DNA of 64,000 nucleotides, taken from Micromussa lordhowensis (lineage: Eukaryota; Cnidaria; Anthozoa; Scleractinia; Lobophylliidae). The stretch is taken from the NCBI GenBank assembly GCA_964020085.1, contig OZ026601.1, positions 20,478,930-20,542,929 of the forward strand. The letters run 5' to 3'. The notes below the pieces were generated by a model, which was not told the origin of the DNA, searched no databases, and saw only the letters and a program-made list of their open reading frames with translations. Shown in pieces: positions 41,305 to 54,578 of the stretch. The translations under genes were made by a program, and so were the position numbers. Numbering within the stretch: position 1 is the first letter of the stretch; each line of letters starts with the position of its first letter.

Positions 41305-42914
41305 GCCTACCTCACTAATATGTAATTTACTTGTATTATTTAAATATAATTTTATGTTTTAATATATAAATAAAATTGACAACTACAACAAAGATTTCGG
41401 CTGGCTTAAAGAAAAGTGCTACAATAAGTGTAAGTGAAAAGAAAAAAATGAAGTGAAGTGAAATTTATAGTAGTTTTTCCCAGATGGTCAAGAATTTATG
41501 CAGCTTTCTTTGCGCGGTATAACTTTGCTTTAAAATATCAAGTTTGTCTTGGAGGCGAAGAAGAAAGCCTTCAAAACATAAGATGCCGTCACGTGAACTT
41601 GTCGCGAAGATGTGGAATTTTGCAATAAGAAGAGTGACATTAAGTGCCTGTTTGTTTTTGATATTATTATGCCAACCGTATAGGATATTAGATTCGGTCA
41701 AAAAGAGCACTTGATTAAATTTCTGGTACCACCAGCTGGTGAATCTATCCCAAAAAGCTTTAGATACGGTACAGTGGTACAGTAGGTGGTTTAATGTTTG
41801 CTTTTCAATGGCGCATAAGGAACAAATGTCACTTTCAGTAATACCGGCTCGAAAAAGGCTGGATTTGGTAGGTAAAATGTGGTGAATTATTTTAAACTGA
41901 AAGGCAATTAATTTCGAATCTTTAGTTGTTAGGAAAGGCAACGAGTACACCTTATGGATGCTTTCCTTGGAGAAACCGTAATTTAGAATTCTATTCTCTG
42001 ATGACGGTGGACTTACGTTGTTACTTAGAAGTGTAGCGTAGGCTATACGGGTTGACGGAAGGTCTTCAAGAGGGGCATTTTGGTACAAGTTGTTTTGACT
42101 TAACATAGTCTTCCATTCTGTAGGAATGGCAGCGATGAGGCCATAGTACAGTGTAAAAGGAATATTAATGTTTACTTTAAGAATGAGCTCGTCCAGTGAG
42201 AAAAAGGTGTTGTCTTCTTTTAAGAATTGTTTAATGCGTGTAACCTGAGCCTCAAAAAAGGGTTTGAAAAAAACTGGCTGGTCTCCGATTAGGATCCGAC
42301 TATTATTCCAAATGATTTTGTTGTGAATACAGTGGTCTTCCGAAAATTTTTTAGCGTTGTATTCTTGCCAATACTTCAGTAGTGTGTGGTAAAAAGGTGG
42401 AAGGTTGTCAAGGCTGAGATATTTGATATCGTACTGACATTCTGTTAGAAAAGATAAGCCTCCGTATTTGGCAGCAGCGAACTCTGGTATTATTTTCCAT
42501 GCTGAGTGAACGTGTTCAGTGATTCTCTTGATCCAAGCAATTTTCAGCGCTTTATTCATGATTTCAAAATCCATCATTCTTAATCCACCCTGACTTATGT
42601 CGCTTATTATGGTCTTTCGTTTTATTTTGGCTGGTTTCCCTTCCCATATAAAATTCAAAGTTAGTTTGTTTATTTCTTTGACGTAAGAATCGGGGATCTC
42701 GAGCACGGAGGTGTTATAAATTAGTTTCGACAAACCTAGAGTTTTCACTATTTTGATTCTGCCATGGAGGGTAAGCTTCCTTCTTTTCCAGCTCTTAAGC
42801 GTATTTTCCAATTTGATAATTTTCTCTCCAAAATTCAGATTATTTGCAGCGTCGGAGTTATACGAAAAGAAAATCCCGAGAGCTTGAATCGGTTCTTGAG
42901 GCCATTTAAAATTA

Positions 42915-43821
42915 CCGTATTTTCCGGTGTATAAGTCGACCTTTCAGGTCTTAAAAATCGCTCCAAAAAATCGCTCTCGACTTATACACCGACCAAAACT
43001 CAACAGTCGTTCAGCGAGTGGAAAAAATAACACTTCATTTGCATAACAATAGAATACAAAGTGAAGCACCAAAAGGCAACTAGCAACTACATCAACTACG
43101 CAATTAGTTTAAAAAAGAATATTTAATAGTAAGTAGTACAGTATTGAATAAAGAAAATATTTAGCAGTACACAGTTTGTTCCATGATTTGCCTCGTACGA
43201 TACGTTCAGCGTTCATTGACATTACACTTAACCTGTTCGTTGGTTCACATACCCCAATTTAACCTTGATATCTTCACAAAAGTCAGCACATTTCCTGCGA
43301 GTCCATTGGGTTTACTTCGTGATGTTATTTGATTGAGAAATTCTTCAATAAACTTGAGCAAAACCATCCTGTTTCTGCTTTTGCAATCGAGCAAGATCGA
43401 GCGTGATTCAGAGCATGTCATTGGCTTGGTAACCTCTCATCAAGTTTTTCATTACCAGGTTACTAAGTCATACAAGATGGCGGATTGTTTTCAACTTTTT
43501 TCATTTGCGTTTCGAATTCTGAAGTGTTTTGCGGTTTATCTTGGCATAAAAGGCTCCAAAACATCTCCTAAAAGTTTCAAGGTTTGTTAAAATACCTGTA
43601 TACTGAATGTATAGTATTGAATTTGCGGGATTTTTAACATAATTCTCGCTGCAGTTGTGTCACTCGATCGATGCAATTTTTTCGTTGAAACGTTTTTACA
43701 ACAAAATGCTAAGGATTTGGAACTCAGTTTACAGAGCAGAAAAAAGTAAAATCTTACATTTTAGGCTAAAAAAGTAGGGTAGACTTATACACCGGTTCGA
43801 CTTATACACCGGAAAATACGG
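42915..43821. mobile_element. 907-bp MITE with TA target duplication, copy A
   Basis: Inserted in ORF2 with TA on both sides. Termini are perfect inverted repeats of 25 bp starting CCGTATTTTCCGGTG. The motif gacttatacaccg recurs just inside both ends. No transposase; an 85-codon + strand frame at 43333 lacks domains. The TA duplication fits the Tc1/mariner-type group, but the family was not identified. Confidence 0.9.
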
Positions 43822-43997
43822 TATATGGCGTATCAGTTTTGTTTCTCCAAGCTCCAAGCCACATCGCTTCTGTTTTACTTGTGTTTATTTCTAGACCGGA
43901 GGTGTCTTTAAATTCATTTAGAAGTTTCAAAAGGTTGACAACAGACTGATGGTCTTTAATGAATACTGTTGTGTCATCGGCGAATTGGGTTACTTTT

Positions 43998-44138
43998 GAT
44001 GTAAGTATATATGAAATAATTCATATGAACTGCGGTTATAGATGAAAGTGAAGAATGATCCTCGCAGTGAGTTTTCCAATTTAAGCAACTGGAAAGAAGA
44101 AGCCTGAAAAAAAAAAAAAAAAAAATCAGGGCTTCAAC
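43998..44138 (-). mobile_element. 141-bp SINE fragment inserted in ORF2
   Basis: Flanked by 11-bp direct repeats gggttactttt (43987-43997 and 44139-44149). It contains gatcctcgcagtga and gaagcctgaaaa, words I associate with a common coral SINE, and a 19-A run at 44107-44125. It ends at ttcaac, where full copies continue into a tRNA-like region, so it is probably 5'-truncated and lies on the - strand. Confidence 0.75.
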
Positions 44139-46629
44139 GGGTTACTTTTATTTCCTTTCGGTCGACGGTGTTGCCTTTGATGTCGTTGTTATTTTTCAAA
44201 GCCCTCGCAAGAAGCTCAATACCAATTACGAAAAGAAGCCCTGATAAGGGGCAACCTTGCCTGACGCCTCGATGCAGTTGAAAAAAAGGTGACGCGTGAC
44301 CATTGTTTAGGACACAGCTGGATACATTGTGGTAGATGACTTCTATCCATCTTTGAATATCTGGGCCAAAATTGAACAGTCTAAGCGTGGAAAATAGATA
44401 TTTCCATTTTATTGTGTCAAAAGCTTTTCGGAAATCTAAAAAAATTGCGATCCCTGGCATATTGAAGCGTTTAGTGAGAAACATGACATCTTGAATCAAT
44501 CTGATGTTTTCGCCTATATAGCGGCCTTTTACATATCCGGTTTGGTCGGGATTGATGATTTTGGGCAAGGTTTTTTCTAATCTTTTGGCAATAACTTTGG
44601 TAAGTATTTTATAATCAACATTCAATAACGAGATCGGGCGTAGATTTTCTAGTATGGATTTATCTTTGTTCTTTTTGGGAATAAGAGAGATTATTCCGCG
44701 CCGTTGACTGATCGACAGAGAACCTGACTGAAAAGCGAAGTGGAAACTAGCTAGCAGTTCGGTTCGCAACTCGGGCCAGAAAAATTGGTAGAATTCAGCT
44801 GAGAAACCGTCTGTGCCTGGTGTTTTGCATTTTTTGAAATCCTTTACTGCGTTTAGACATTCGGCCTCTGTAATTGGCCCGTCGCATAATTTTTGATCTT
44901 CGAGTGATAAAGGTGTTACCAATTCGGCTTTTAGGAAGTTACCTCCCTGGGGGATGTCTTTGTCACTTTCTTTGAGTTGATAAATTGTTTCGTAGAACTT
45001 TTTTTGTTCGTCTAGGATGGCTAATTGATCAAAAATGTACGTGTTATCGTTTATTTTCAACTTGTCAATGGCTTTTTTGGTTTGGGCACGGTTCTCTAAG
45101 CTATAAAAATATCTTGTATTACGTTCGCCTTCTTCATACCATCTTACCTTACTCCTGAGGATCGCGCCTTTTGTTTTGAAGTGCATGATTTTTTGCAAAC
45201 GCAATTTTGCTGCGAGAAGCTCGTTTTGGGCGTGGTTATTGTTAGGATTTCTTTCTAGACTTAGTTGAAGCTCATTTATTTTATTTTGGAGTGTCATTTC
45301 TTCATTTCTGCGTTGTATTGCTTTCGTTTTGGCATATTTTACAGTGAAACCCCTTATCTCCATTTTTATAAGATCCCATTTCAAACCTTTGTCTTCAACA
45401 TTTTCGTATTTGACCTTGTACAGCTCGATGTTTTTGCGAAGAGCGATAACATAGTTGTCATCTACAAGTAAAGAATTATTAAATTTCCAGAAACCTGGGC
45501 CTCGGTGTTGTTTTTTAAGTCTGGCCTGGAGGTGTAAGGAAATTGCAGAATGATCCGTTTCGGGTGCATGAAAAATTTTACACGTCGCATGTAAATTAGC
45601 AAGCTCTTCTGAGATTAGAAAGAAATCTAATCTACACTGTATCTTATGAGACTTATTTCTCCAAGTGTACGATTCGAGGAGAGGGTTTAACCGACGCCAG
45701 ATATCGACTAAATTATAAGATGTACACAACTCTTCGATTTCCTTAATTACAGATACTTTCTGGGTGACCGCGTTTCCACCTTTTTTGTCTTTGTCCGATA
45801 AAGCACAATTAAAGTCGCCTCCGATAACAATATTTTCCTGTGAAAAGTCTTGCAGCTGGTGATGAAGTGATCTAAAAAATTTGGATTGTTGGTTTAAGTC
45901 ATTTGGGGCATAGATGTTGACTAAAGTTAAGCGTGTATCGTCAACTGATACGTCCAGAATGATATATCTTCCGCTTTTGTCAGAAATACACTTTTCTATT
46001 TTACAATCAAGTTTTGGGTTTATAAGTATCATTACTCCCTTGCTGTTTGATGTACCATGACTGAAAAAAGCTTTACCACCCCACTCAGCGGACCAAGTGT
46101 CTACGGTTAGCTTAGTGCTGTGGGTTTCTTGAAGAAATATAAATTGAGCGTTTTGGTTATGGATCCACCTAAAAATGGAACGGCGCTTAATCGACTTATT
46201 GAGACCTCTTATGTTAATTGAGAGGCACTTCATGTCCAGGTTTTCAATAGTGTCTATTGATGGTGTGAATAAATTGACTTAAGTTATGCGTAAGTAAGGC
46301 AACTTGAAGTGAGATACAGTTTTGACGGCTTTCTTCTATCCTCAGGGACTGGAGAAATTTGCATTTGTTGAAGTTTTTAGCATAATATAACAGAGTAAAA
46401 TAAAATGGAAATAGATAAACACTACCTATAGATGAAAACACTATAACACTCAAGTAAACAAGGACTGGAATGTTAAAAACATACATCTAAATTTAAACAA
46501 GACCTTTTTAATGATCTTGAAAACGCACTAGTTGCGTTTCGGTCTGGGAATAGCGAATTTAGTTGGATTGGCTGTCAGTTGTTGGCATTTGTCCGTCCGC
46601 TAAAACGAATTAGTGCACAAACAGCTAAA

Positions 46630-47625
46630 TTAAAGCAGGGACAAATCAAGTGGCTTACCAACGGGCCATAATTTACCTCTAATATAAAGTTTATCAGGCT
46701 GAGACTTACTGAATGCGGCTTGGATTTTGTTCCTTTTTGCGAGTTTGAAAACGTCCATTTGTTTTCTTCTTCTCTCTACAATGCCGTGAGGCAAGTCTTG
46801 GTACATTCGGAATTCGGTGCCTTTCAGTCGGTGACCAAGAGAAAGAATGCGTTCACAATCCTTGTAACGCAAAAATCTGGCGATGATGGGCTTTGGTTTT
46901 GTATCATTGCTAGCGCCGGATTTCTTTCTGTTTAGGCGGTGTACACGTTGCAACTCGACCGATCTGGCGTTTTCGTAACCGAGGTGTGTTTCGAGGAAGT
47001 TACGAAGCACATTTTCAGTGTCTTCTTGGTGAGCGCCATGGCCGGTTTCTCCTTGGATATTCTCGAATTTAATGTTCTCTCGCCTGGAATATGCTTCTAG
47101 GTAGAGACTTTTATTTTCCAGCTCTTTGATGTTGCTCTCTAATTCATTATTTTTCTTAGAAAGTTCGGTCATTTTTAGGTTGGTCTGCTCCTTATATTTA
47201 TCAAAGCTGTCAGTGGTTTTCCTTTGTTGTTCTTCAGCGAAATTCAAACTGTCTTTGAGATCGTTTATGACTTGGTTTGACGTGGCTTGAACACTTTCCA
47301 AGGCGCGAATTCGGTCGTCCATTCGAGCGAGTGTATCTTGTAGGCCTTTGACAGACGTTTCAATTGCATCCAGCTTCTCTAGCTTCGATAAGATTGCTTC
47401 CAGTTTTACATCAAGGTTTGCCGGCATCTTTGGTGTTGTTAAGGAATTGTCGTCTCCTTCGTGGTCAGAAGTCGAGTCGAAATTGAAAGCAGAACTTTTT
47501 GGTTTTTTGCTGCTCTTCGACGTTCGGATGGGAGGTGAGGTTTCCTCCGAAGAAGAGGACAGAAATCTTTTCTTTTCTAATAATTTTTGTATAGTTTGTA
47601 TAGTTTCAGCCATGAATGGCTGCAA
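46630..47625 (-). CDS. LINE ORF1 protein, copy 4
   Basis: 331 codons with E324K near the C-terminus, otherwise the common form. Confidence 0.9.
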   Translation of the reverse strand: MQPFMAETIQTIQKLLEKKRFLSSSSEETSPPIRTSKSSKKPKSSAFNFDSTSDHEGDDNSLTTPKMPANLDVKLEAILSKLEKLDAIETSVKGLQDTLARMDDRIRALESVQATSNQVINDLKDSLNFAEEQQRKTTDSFDKYKEQTNLKMTELSKKNNELESNIKELENKSLYLEAYSRRENIKFENIQGETGHGAHQEDTENVLRNFLETHLGYENARSVELQRVHRLNRKKSGASNDTKPKPIIARFLRYKDCERILSLGHRLKGTEFRMYQDLPHGIVERRRKQMDVFKLAKRNKIQAAFSKSQPDKLYIRGKLWPVGKPLDLSLL

Positions 47626-47744
47626 AGTGTAGCTGTTTTAGCGGACGGCCATAGAAGCACGTCTTTACGCCATTACGTCCCAGGCTCTCTCCCCATCAGA
47701 CTTGTTGAACTCTTGGATGAGATTCTTGCTTTGGTGAGTATTCT

Positions 47745-48290
47745 GTGAGTGTCAACTACCACATGATTCTTCATTTACCTGAGCAAATTTTGAACTGGGG
47801 TCCTCCAACAGCATGGTGGTGCTTTCCATATGAGAGACGAATTGGTGAGCTCAGTGACACCCTAACAAGTGGAAAATCAGTAGAAGAACAAATCTTTAAC
47901 CACTTTTTCCTTCAACACTGTGCTGACCACCTACCAATGCCGGTCCTCCCTTGCACAGTTAGTGAACAACTTCCAACCGCCATAACACCTCTTTTGGAAA
48001 CTAAATCTTCGGATTGCACATCAGATTTCTATCAAGCAACATATCTTAGAAGAGTGGCCGAGCATTTTTTCACTGGAGAGGTAAGTTCCATCCACACCTT
48101 TGAGATAACACCGGGTGATCCGTTTGAGTTGGTCGAAAAGGAAGAAGTTTCCCCCTTCAAATTGCCTAACACTAATTACATAAGAATTTACAAATACTTT
48201 ACAGTTTTAAGGAGCTTACACTATATAGCCACTTACAGTACTTACAGAACGATACTACAGTACTTACGAAGAAATGTACTACAAATATAA
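47745..48290 (+). pseudogene. CACTA-type exon fragment in spacer, copy 4
   Basis: Same frame, spacer C variant. Confidence 0.6.
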
Positions 48291-48450
48291 GCCTACCTCA
48301 CTAATATGTAATTTACTTGTATTATTTAAATATAATTTTATGTTTTAATATATAAATAAAATTGACAACTACAACAAAGATTTCGGCTGGCTTAAAGAAA
48401 AGTGCTACAATAAGTGTAAGTGAAAAGAAAAAAATGAAGTGAAGTGAAAT

Positions 48451-51400
48451 TTATAGTAGTTTTTCCCAGATGGTCAAGAATTTATGCAGCTTTCTTTGCG
48501 CGGTATAACTTTGCTTTAAAATATCAAGTTTGTCTTGGAGGCGAAGAAGAAAGCCTTCAAAACATAAGATGCCGTCACGTGAACTTGTCGCGAAGATGTG
48601 GAATTTTGCAATAAGAAGAGTGACATTAAGTGCCTGTTTGTTTTTGATATTATTATGCCAACCGTATAGGATATTAGATTCGGTCAAAAAGAGCACTTGA
48701 TTAAATTTCTGGTACCACCAGCTGGTGAATCTATCCCAAAAAGCTTTAGATACGGTACAGTGGTACAGTAGGTGGTTTAATGTTTGCTTTTCAATGGCGC
48801 ATAAGGAACAAATGTCACTTTCAGTAATACCGGCTCGAAAAAGGCTGGATTTGGTAGGTAAAATGTGGTGAATTATTTTAAACTGAAAGGCAATTAATTT
48901 CGAATCTTTAGTTGTTAGGAAAGGCAACGAGTACACCTTATGGATGCTTTCCTTGGAGAAACCGTAATTTAGAATTCTATTCTCTGATGACGGTGGACTT
49001 ACGTTGTTACTTAGAAGTGTAGCGTAGGCTATACGGGTTGACGGAAGGTCTTCAAGAGGGGCATTTTGGTACAAGTTGTTTTGACTTAACATAGTCTTCC
49101 ATTCTGTAGGAATGGCAGCGATGAGGCCATAGTACAGTGTAAAAGGAATATTAATGTTTACTTTAAGAATGAGCTCGTCCAGTGAGAAAAAGGTGTTGTC
49201 TTCTTTTAAGAATTGTTTAATGCGTGTAACCTGAGCCTCAAAAAAGGGTTTGAAAAAAACTGGCTGGTCTCCGATTAGGATCCGACTATTATTCCAAATG
49301 ATTTTGTTGTGAATACAGTGGTCTTCCGAAAATTTTTTAGCGTTGTATTCTTGCCAATACTTCAGTAGTGTGTGGTAAAAAGGTGGAAGGTTGTCAAGGC
49401 TGAGATATTTGATATCGTACTGACATTCTGTTAGAAAAGATAAGCCTCCGTATTTGGCAGCAGCGAACTCTGGTATTATTTTCCATGCTGAGTGAACGTG
49501 TTCAGTGATTCTCTTGATCCAAGCAATTTTCAGCGCTTTATTCATGATTTCAAAATCCATCATTCTTAATCCACCCTGACTTATGTCGCTTATTATGGTC
49601 TTTCGTTTTATTTTGGCTGGTTTCCCTTCCCATATAAAATTCAAAGTTAGTTTGTTTATTTCTTTGACGTAAGAATCGGGGATCTCGAGCACGGAGGTGT
49701 TATAAATTAGTTTCGACAAACCTAGAGTTTTCACTATTTTGATTCTGCCATGGAGGGTAAGCTTCCTTCTTTTCCAGCTCTTAAGCGTATTTTCCAATTT
49801 GATAATTTTCTCTCCAAAATTCAGATTATTTGCAGCGTCGGAGTTATACGAAAAGAAAATCCCGAGAGCTTGAATCGGTTCTTGAGGCCATTTAAAATTA
49901 CCGTATTTTCCGGTGTATAAGTCGACCTTTCAGGTCTTAAAAATCGCTCCAAAAAATCGCTCTCGACTTATACACCGACCAAAACTCAACAGTCGTTCAG
50001 CGAGTGGAAAAAATAACACTTCATTTGCATAACAATAGAATACAAAGTGAAGCACCAAAAGGCAACTAGCAACTACATCAACTACGCAATTAGTTTAAAA
50101 AAGAATATTTAATAGTAAGTAGTACAGTATTGAATAAAGAAAATATTTAGCAGTACACAGTTTGTTCCATGATTTGCCTCGTACGATACGTTCAGCGTTC
50201 ATTGACATTACACTTAACCTGTTCGTTGGTTCACATACCCCAATTTAACCTTGATATCTTCACAAAAGTCAGCACATTTCCTGCGAGTCCATTGGGTTTA
50301 CTTCGTGATGTTATTTGATTGAGAAATTCTTCAATAAACTTGAGCAAAACCATCCTGTTTCTGCTTTTGCAATCGAGCAAGATCGAGCGTGATTCAGAGC
50401 ATGTCATTGGCTTGGTAACCTCTCATCAAGTTTTTCATTACCAGGTTACTAAGTCATACAAGATGGCGGATTGTTTTCAACTTTTTTCATTTGCGTTTCG
50501 AATTCTGAAGTGTTTTGCGGTTTATCTTGGCATAAAAGGCTCCAAAACATCTCCTAAAAGTTTCAAGGTTTGTTAAAATACCTGTATACTGAATGTATAG
50601 TATTGAATTTGCGGGATTTTTAACATAATTCTCGCTGCAGTTGTGTCACTCGATCGATGCAATTTTTTCGTTGAAACGTTTTTACAACAAAATGCTAAGG
50701 ATTTGGAACTCAGTTTACAGAGCAGAAAAAAGTAAAATCTTACATTTTAGGCTAAAAAAGTAGGGTAGACTTATACACCGGTTCGACTTATACACCGGAA
50801 AATACGGTATATGGCGTATCAGTTTTGTTTCTCCAAGCTCCAAGCCACATCGCTTCTGTTTTACTTGTGTTTATTTCTAGACCGGAGGTGTCTTTAAATT
50901 CATTTAGAAGTTTCAAAAGGTTGACAACAGACTGATGGTCTTTAATGAATACTGTTGTGTCATCGGCGAATTGGGTTACTTTTATTTCCTTTCGGTCGAC
51001 GGTGATGCCTTTGATGTCGTTGTTATTTTTCAAAGCCCTCGCAAGAAGCTCAATACCAATTACGAAAAGAAGCCCTGATAAGGGGCAACCTTGCCTGACG
51101 CCTCGATGCAGTTGAAAAAAAGGTGACGCGTGACCATTGTTTAGGACACAGCTGGATACATTGTGGTAGATGACTTCTATCCATCTTTGAATATCTGGGC
51201 CAAAATTGAACAGTCTAAGCGTGGAAAATAGATATTTCCATTTTATTGTGTCAAAAGCTTTTCGGAAATCTAAAAAAATTGCGATCCCTGGCATATTGAA
51301 GCGTTTAGTGAGAAACATGACATCTTGAATCAATCTGATGTTTTCGCCTATATAGCGGCCTTTTACATATCCGGTTTGGTCGGGATTGATGATTTTGGGC

Positions 51401-53067
51401 AAGGTTTTTTCTAATCTTTTGGCAATAACTTTGGTAAGTATTTTATAATCAACATTCAATAACGAGATCGGGCGTAGATTTTCTAGTATGGATTTATCTT
51501 TGTTCTTTTTGGGAATAAGAGAGATTATTCCGCGCCGTTGACTGATCGACAGAGAACCTGACTGAAAAGCGAAGTGGAAACTAGCTAGCAGTTCGGTTCG
51601 CAACTCGGGCCAGAAAAATTGGTAGAATTCAGCTGAGAAACCGTCTGTGCCTGGTGTTTTGCATTTTTTGAAATCCTTTACTGCGTTTAGACATTCGGCC
51701 TCTGTAATTGGCCCGTCGCATAATTTTTGATCTTCGAGTGATAAAGGTGTTACCAATTCGGCTTTTAGGAAGTTACCTCCCTGGGGGATGTCTTTGTCAC
51801 TTTCTTTGAGTTGATAAATTGTTTCGTAGAACTTTTTTTGTTCGTCTAGGATGGCTAATTGATCAAAAATGTACGTGTTATCGTTTATTTTCAACTTGTC
51901 AATGGCTTTTTTGGTTTGGGCACGGTTCTCTAAGCTATAAAAATATCTTGTATTATGTTCGCCTTCTTCATACCATCTTACCTTACTCCTGAGGATCGCG
52001 CCTTTTGTTTTGAAGTGCATGATTTTTTGCAAACGCAATTTTGCTGCGAGAAGCTCGTTTTGGGCGTGGTTATTGTTAGGATTTCTTTCTAGACTTAGTT
52101 GAAGCTCATTTATTTTATTTTGGAGTGTCATTTCTTCATTTCTGCGTTGTATTGCTTTCGTTTTGGCATATTTTACAGTGAAACCCCTTATCTCCATTTT
52201 TATAAGATCCCATTTCAAACCTTTGTCTTCAACATTTTCGTATTTGACCTTGTACAGCTCGATGTTTTTGCGAAGAGCGATAACATAGTTGTCATCTACA
52301 AGTAAAGAATTATTAAATTTCCAGAAACCTGGGCCTCGGTGTTGTTTTTTAAGTCTGGCCTGGAGGTGTAAGGAAATTGCAGAATGATCCGTTTCGGGTG
52401 CATGAAAAATTTTACACGTCGCATGTAAATTAGCAAGCTCTTCTGAGATTAGAAAGAAATCTAATCTACACTGTATCTTATGAGACTTATTTCTCCAAGT
52501 GTACGATTCGAGGAGAGGGTTTAACCGACGCCAGATATCGACTAAATTATAAGATGTACACAACTCTTCGATTTCCTTAATTACAGATACTTTCTGGGTG
52601 ACCGCGTTTCCACCTTTTTTGTCTTTGTCCGATAAAGCACAATTAAAGTCGCCTCCGATAACAATATTTTCCTGTGAAAAGTCTTGCAGCTGGTGATGAA
52701 GTGATCTAAAAAATTTGGATTGTTGGTTTAAGTCATTTGGGGCATAGATGTTGACTAAAGTTAAGCGTGTATCGTCAACTGACACGTCCAGAATGATATA
52801 TCTTCCGCTTTTGTCAGAAATACACTTTTCTATTTTACAATCAAGTTTTGGGTTTATAAGTATCATTACTCCCTTGCTGTTTGATGTACCATGACTGAAA
52901 AAAGCTTTACCACCCCACTCAGCGGACCAAGTGTCTACGGTTAGCTTAGTGCTGTGGGTTTCTTGAAGAAATATAAATTGAGCGTTTTGGTTATGGATCC
53001 ACCTAAAAATGGAACGGCGCTTAATCGACTTATTGAGACCTCTTATGTTAATTGAGAGGCACTTCAT
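48451..53067 (-). pseudogene. LINE ORF2 copy 5, broken by the same-site MITE
   Basis: The N-terminal part includes the FADD box and runs 759 codons (50788-53067) into the MITE, where it stops. The last 448 codons resume at 48451-49797. R371H (CGT to CAT, a CpG change), E437, N794S. No SINE. Confidence 0.95.
49901..50807. mobile_element. 907-bp MITE, copy B, at the identical ORF2 site
   Basis: Same length, same TA site and same orientation as copy A, 6,986 bp away. Identity appears near complete, so it was copied with its host unit and not inserted separately. Confidence 0.9.
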
Positions 53068-53463
53068 GTCCAGGTTTTCAATAGTGTCTATTGATGGTGT
53101 GAATAAATTGACTTAAGTTATGCGTAAGTAAGGCAACTTGAAGTGAGATACAGTTTTGACGGCTTTCTTCTATCCTCAGGGACTGGAGAAATTTGCATTT
53201 GTTGAAGTTTTTAGCATAATATAACAGAGTAAAATAAAATGGAAATAGATAAACACTACCTATAGATGAAAACACTATAACACTCAAGTAAACAAGGACT
53301 GGAATGTTAAAAACATACATCTAAATTTAAACAAGACCTTTTTAATGATCTTGAAAACGCACTAGTTGCGTTTCGGTCTGGGAATAGCGAATTTAGTTGG
53401 ATTGGCTGTCAGTTGTTGACATTTGTCCGTCCGCTAAAACGAATTAGTGCACAAACAGCTAAA

Positions 53464-54459
53464 TTAAAGCAGGGACAAATCAAGTGGCTCACCAACGGGC
53501 CATAATTTACCTCTAATATAAAGTTTATCAGGCTGAGACTTACTGAATGCGGCTTGGATTTTGTTCCTTTTTGCGAGTTTGAAAACGTCCATTTGTTTTC
53601 TTCTTCTCTCTACAATGCCGTGAGGCAAGTCTTGGTACATTCGGAATTCGGTGCCTTTCAGTCGGTGACCAAGAGAAAGAATGCGTTCACAATCCTTGTA
53701 ACGCAAAAATCTGGCGATGATGGGCTTTGGTTTTGTATCATTGCTAGCGCCGGATTTCTTTCTGTTTAGGCGGTGTACACGTTGCAACTCGACCGATCTG
53801 GCGTTTTCGTAACCGAGGTGTGTTTCGAGGAAGTTACGAAGCACATTTTCAGTGTCTTCTTGGTGAGCGCCATGGCCGGTTTCTCCTTGGATATTCTCGA
53901 ATTTAATGTTCTCTCGCCTGGAATATGCTTCTAGGTAGAGACTTTTATTTTCCAGCTCTTTGATGTTGCTCTCTAATTCATTATTTTTCTTAGAAAGTTC
54001 GGTCATTTTTAGGTTGGTCTGCTCCTTATATTTATCAAAGCTGTCAGTGGTTTTCCTTTGTTGTTCTTCAGCGAAATTCAAACTGTCTTTGAGATCGTTT
54101 ATGACTTGGTTTGACGTGGCTTGAACACTTTCCAAGGCGCGAATTCGGTCGTCCATTCGAGCGAGTGTATCTTGTAGGCCTTTGACAGACGTTTCAATTG
54201 CATCCAGCTTCTCTAGCTTCGATAAGATTGCTTCCAGTTTTACATCAAGGTTTGCCGGCATCTTTGGTGTTGTTAAGGAATTGTCGTCTCCTTCGTGGTC
54301 AGAAGTCGAGTCGAAATTGAAAGCAGAACTTTTTGGTTTTTTGCTGCTCTTCGACGTTCGGATGGGAGGTGAGGTTTCCTCCGAAGAAGAGGACAGAAAT
54401 CTTTTCTTTTCTAATAATTTTTGTATAGTTTGTATAGTTTCAGCCATGAATGGCTGCAA
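53464..54459 (-). CDS. LINE ORF1 protein, copy 5
   Basis: 331 codons, common form, followed by a T-type spacer. Confidence 0.9.
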   Translation of the reverse strand: MQPFMAETIQTIQKLLEKKRFLSSSSEETSPPIRTSKSSKKPKSSAFNFDSTSDHEGDDNSLTTPKMPANLDVKLEAILSKLEKLDAIETSVKGLQDTLARMDDRIRALESVQATSNQVINDLKDSLNFAEEQQRKTTDSFDKYKEQTNLKMTELSKKNNELESNIKELENKSLYLEAYSRRENIKFENIQGETGHGAHQEDTENVLRNFLETHLGYENARSVELQRVHRLNRKKSGASNDTKPKPIIARFLRYKDCERILSLGHRLKGTEFRMYQDLPHGIVERRRKQMDVFKLAKRNKIQAAFSKSQPDKLYIRGKLWPVGEPLDLSLL

Positions 54460-54578
54460 AGTGTAGCTGTTTTAGCGGACGGCCATAGAAGCACGTCTTT
54501 ACGCCATTACGTCCCAGGCTCTCTCCCCATTAGACTTGTTGAACTCTTGGATGAGATTCTTGCTTTGGTGAGTATTCT

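Larger units (their letters stand above)
41465..46233 (-). pseudogene. LINE ORF2 copy 4, broken by a MITE and a SINE
   Basis: The N-terminal part reads 699 codons (44134-46233) with I688N just before the SINE. The frame is cut by the SINE at 43998-44138 in front of the FADD box and again by the MITE at 42915-43821. The C-terminal 448 codons resume at 41465-42811. Carries E437 and N794S. Confidence 0.95.

Noticed and set aside
43333..43590. 85-codon frame inside the 907-bp MITE (also 50319-50576)
   Set aside because: No transposase motifs, and too short to mobilise the element.
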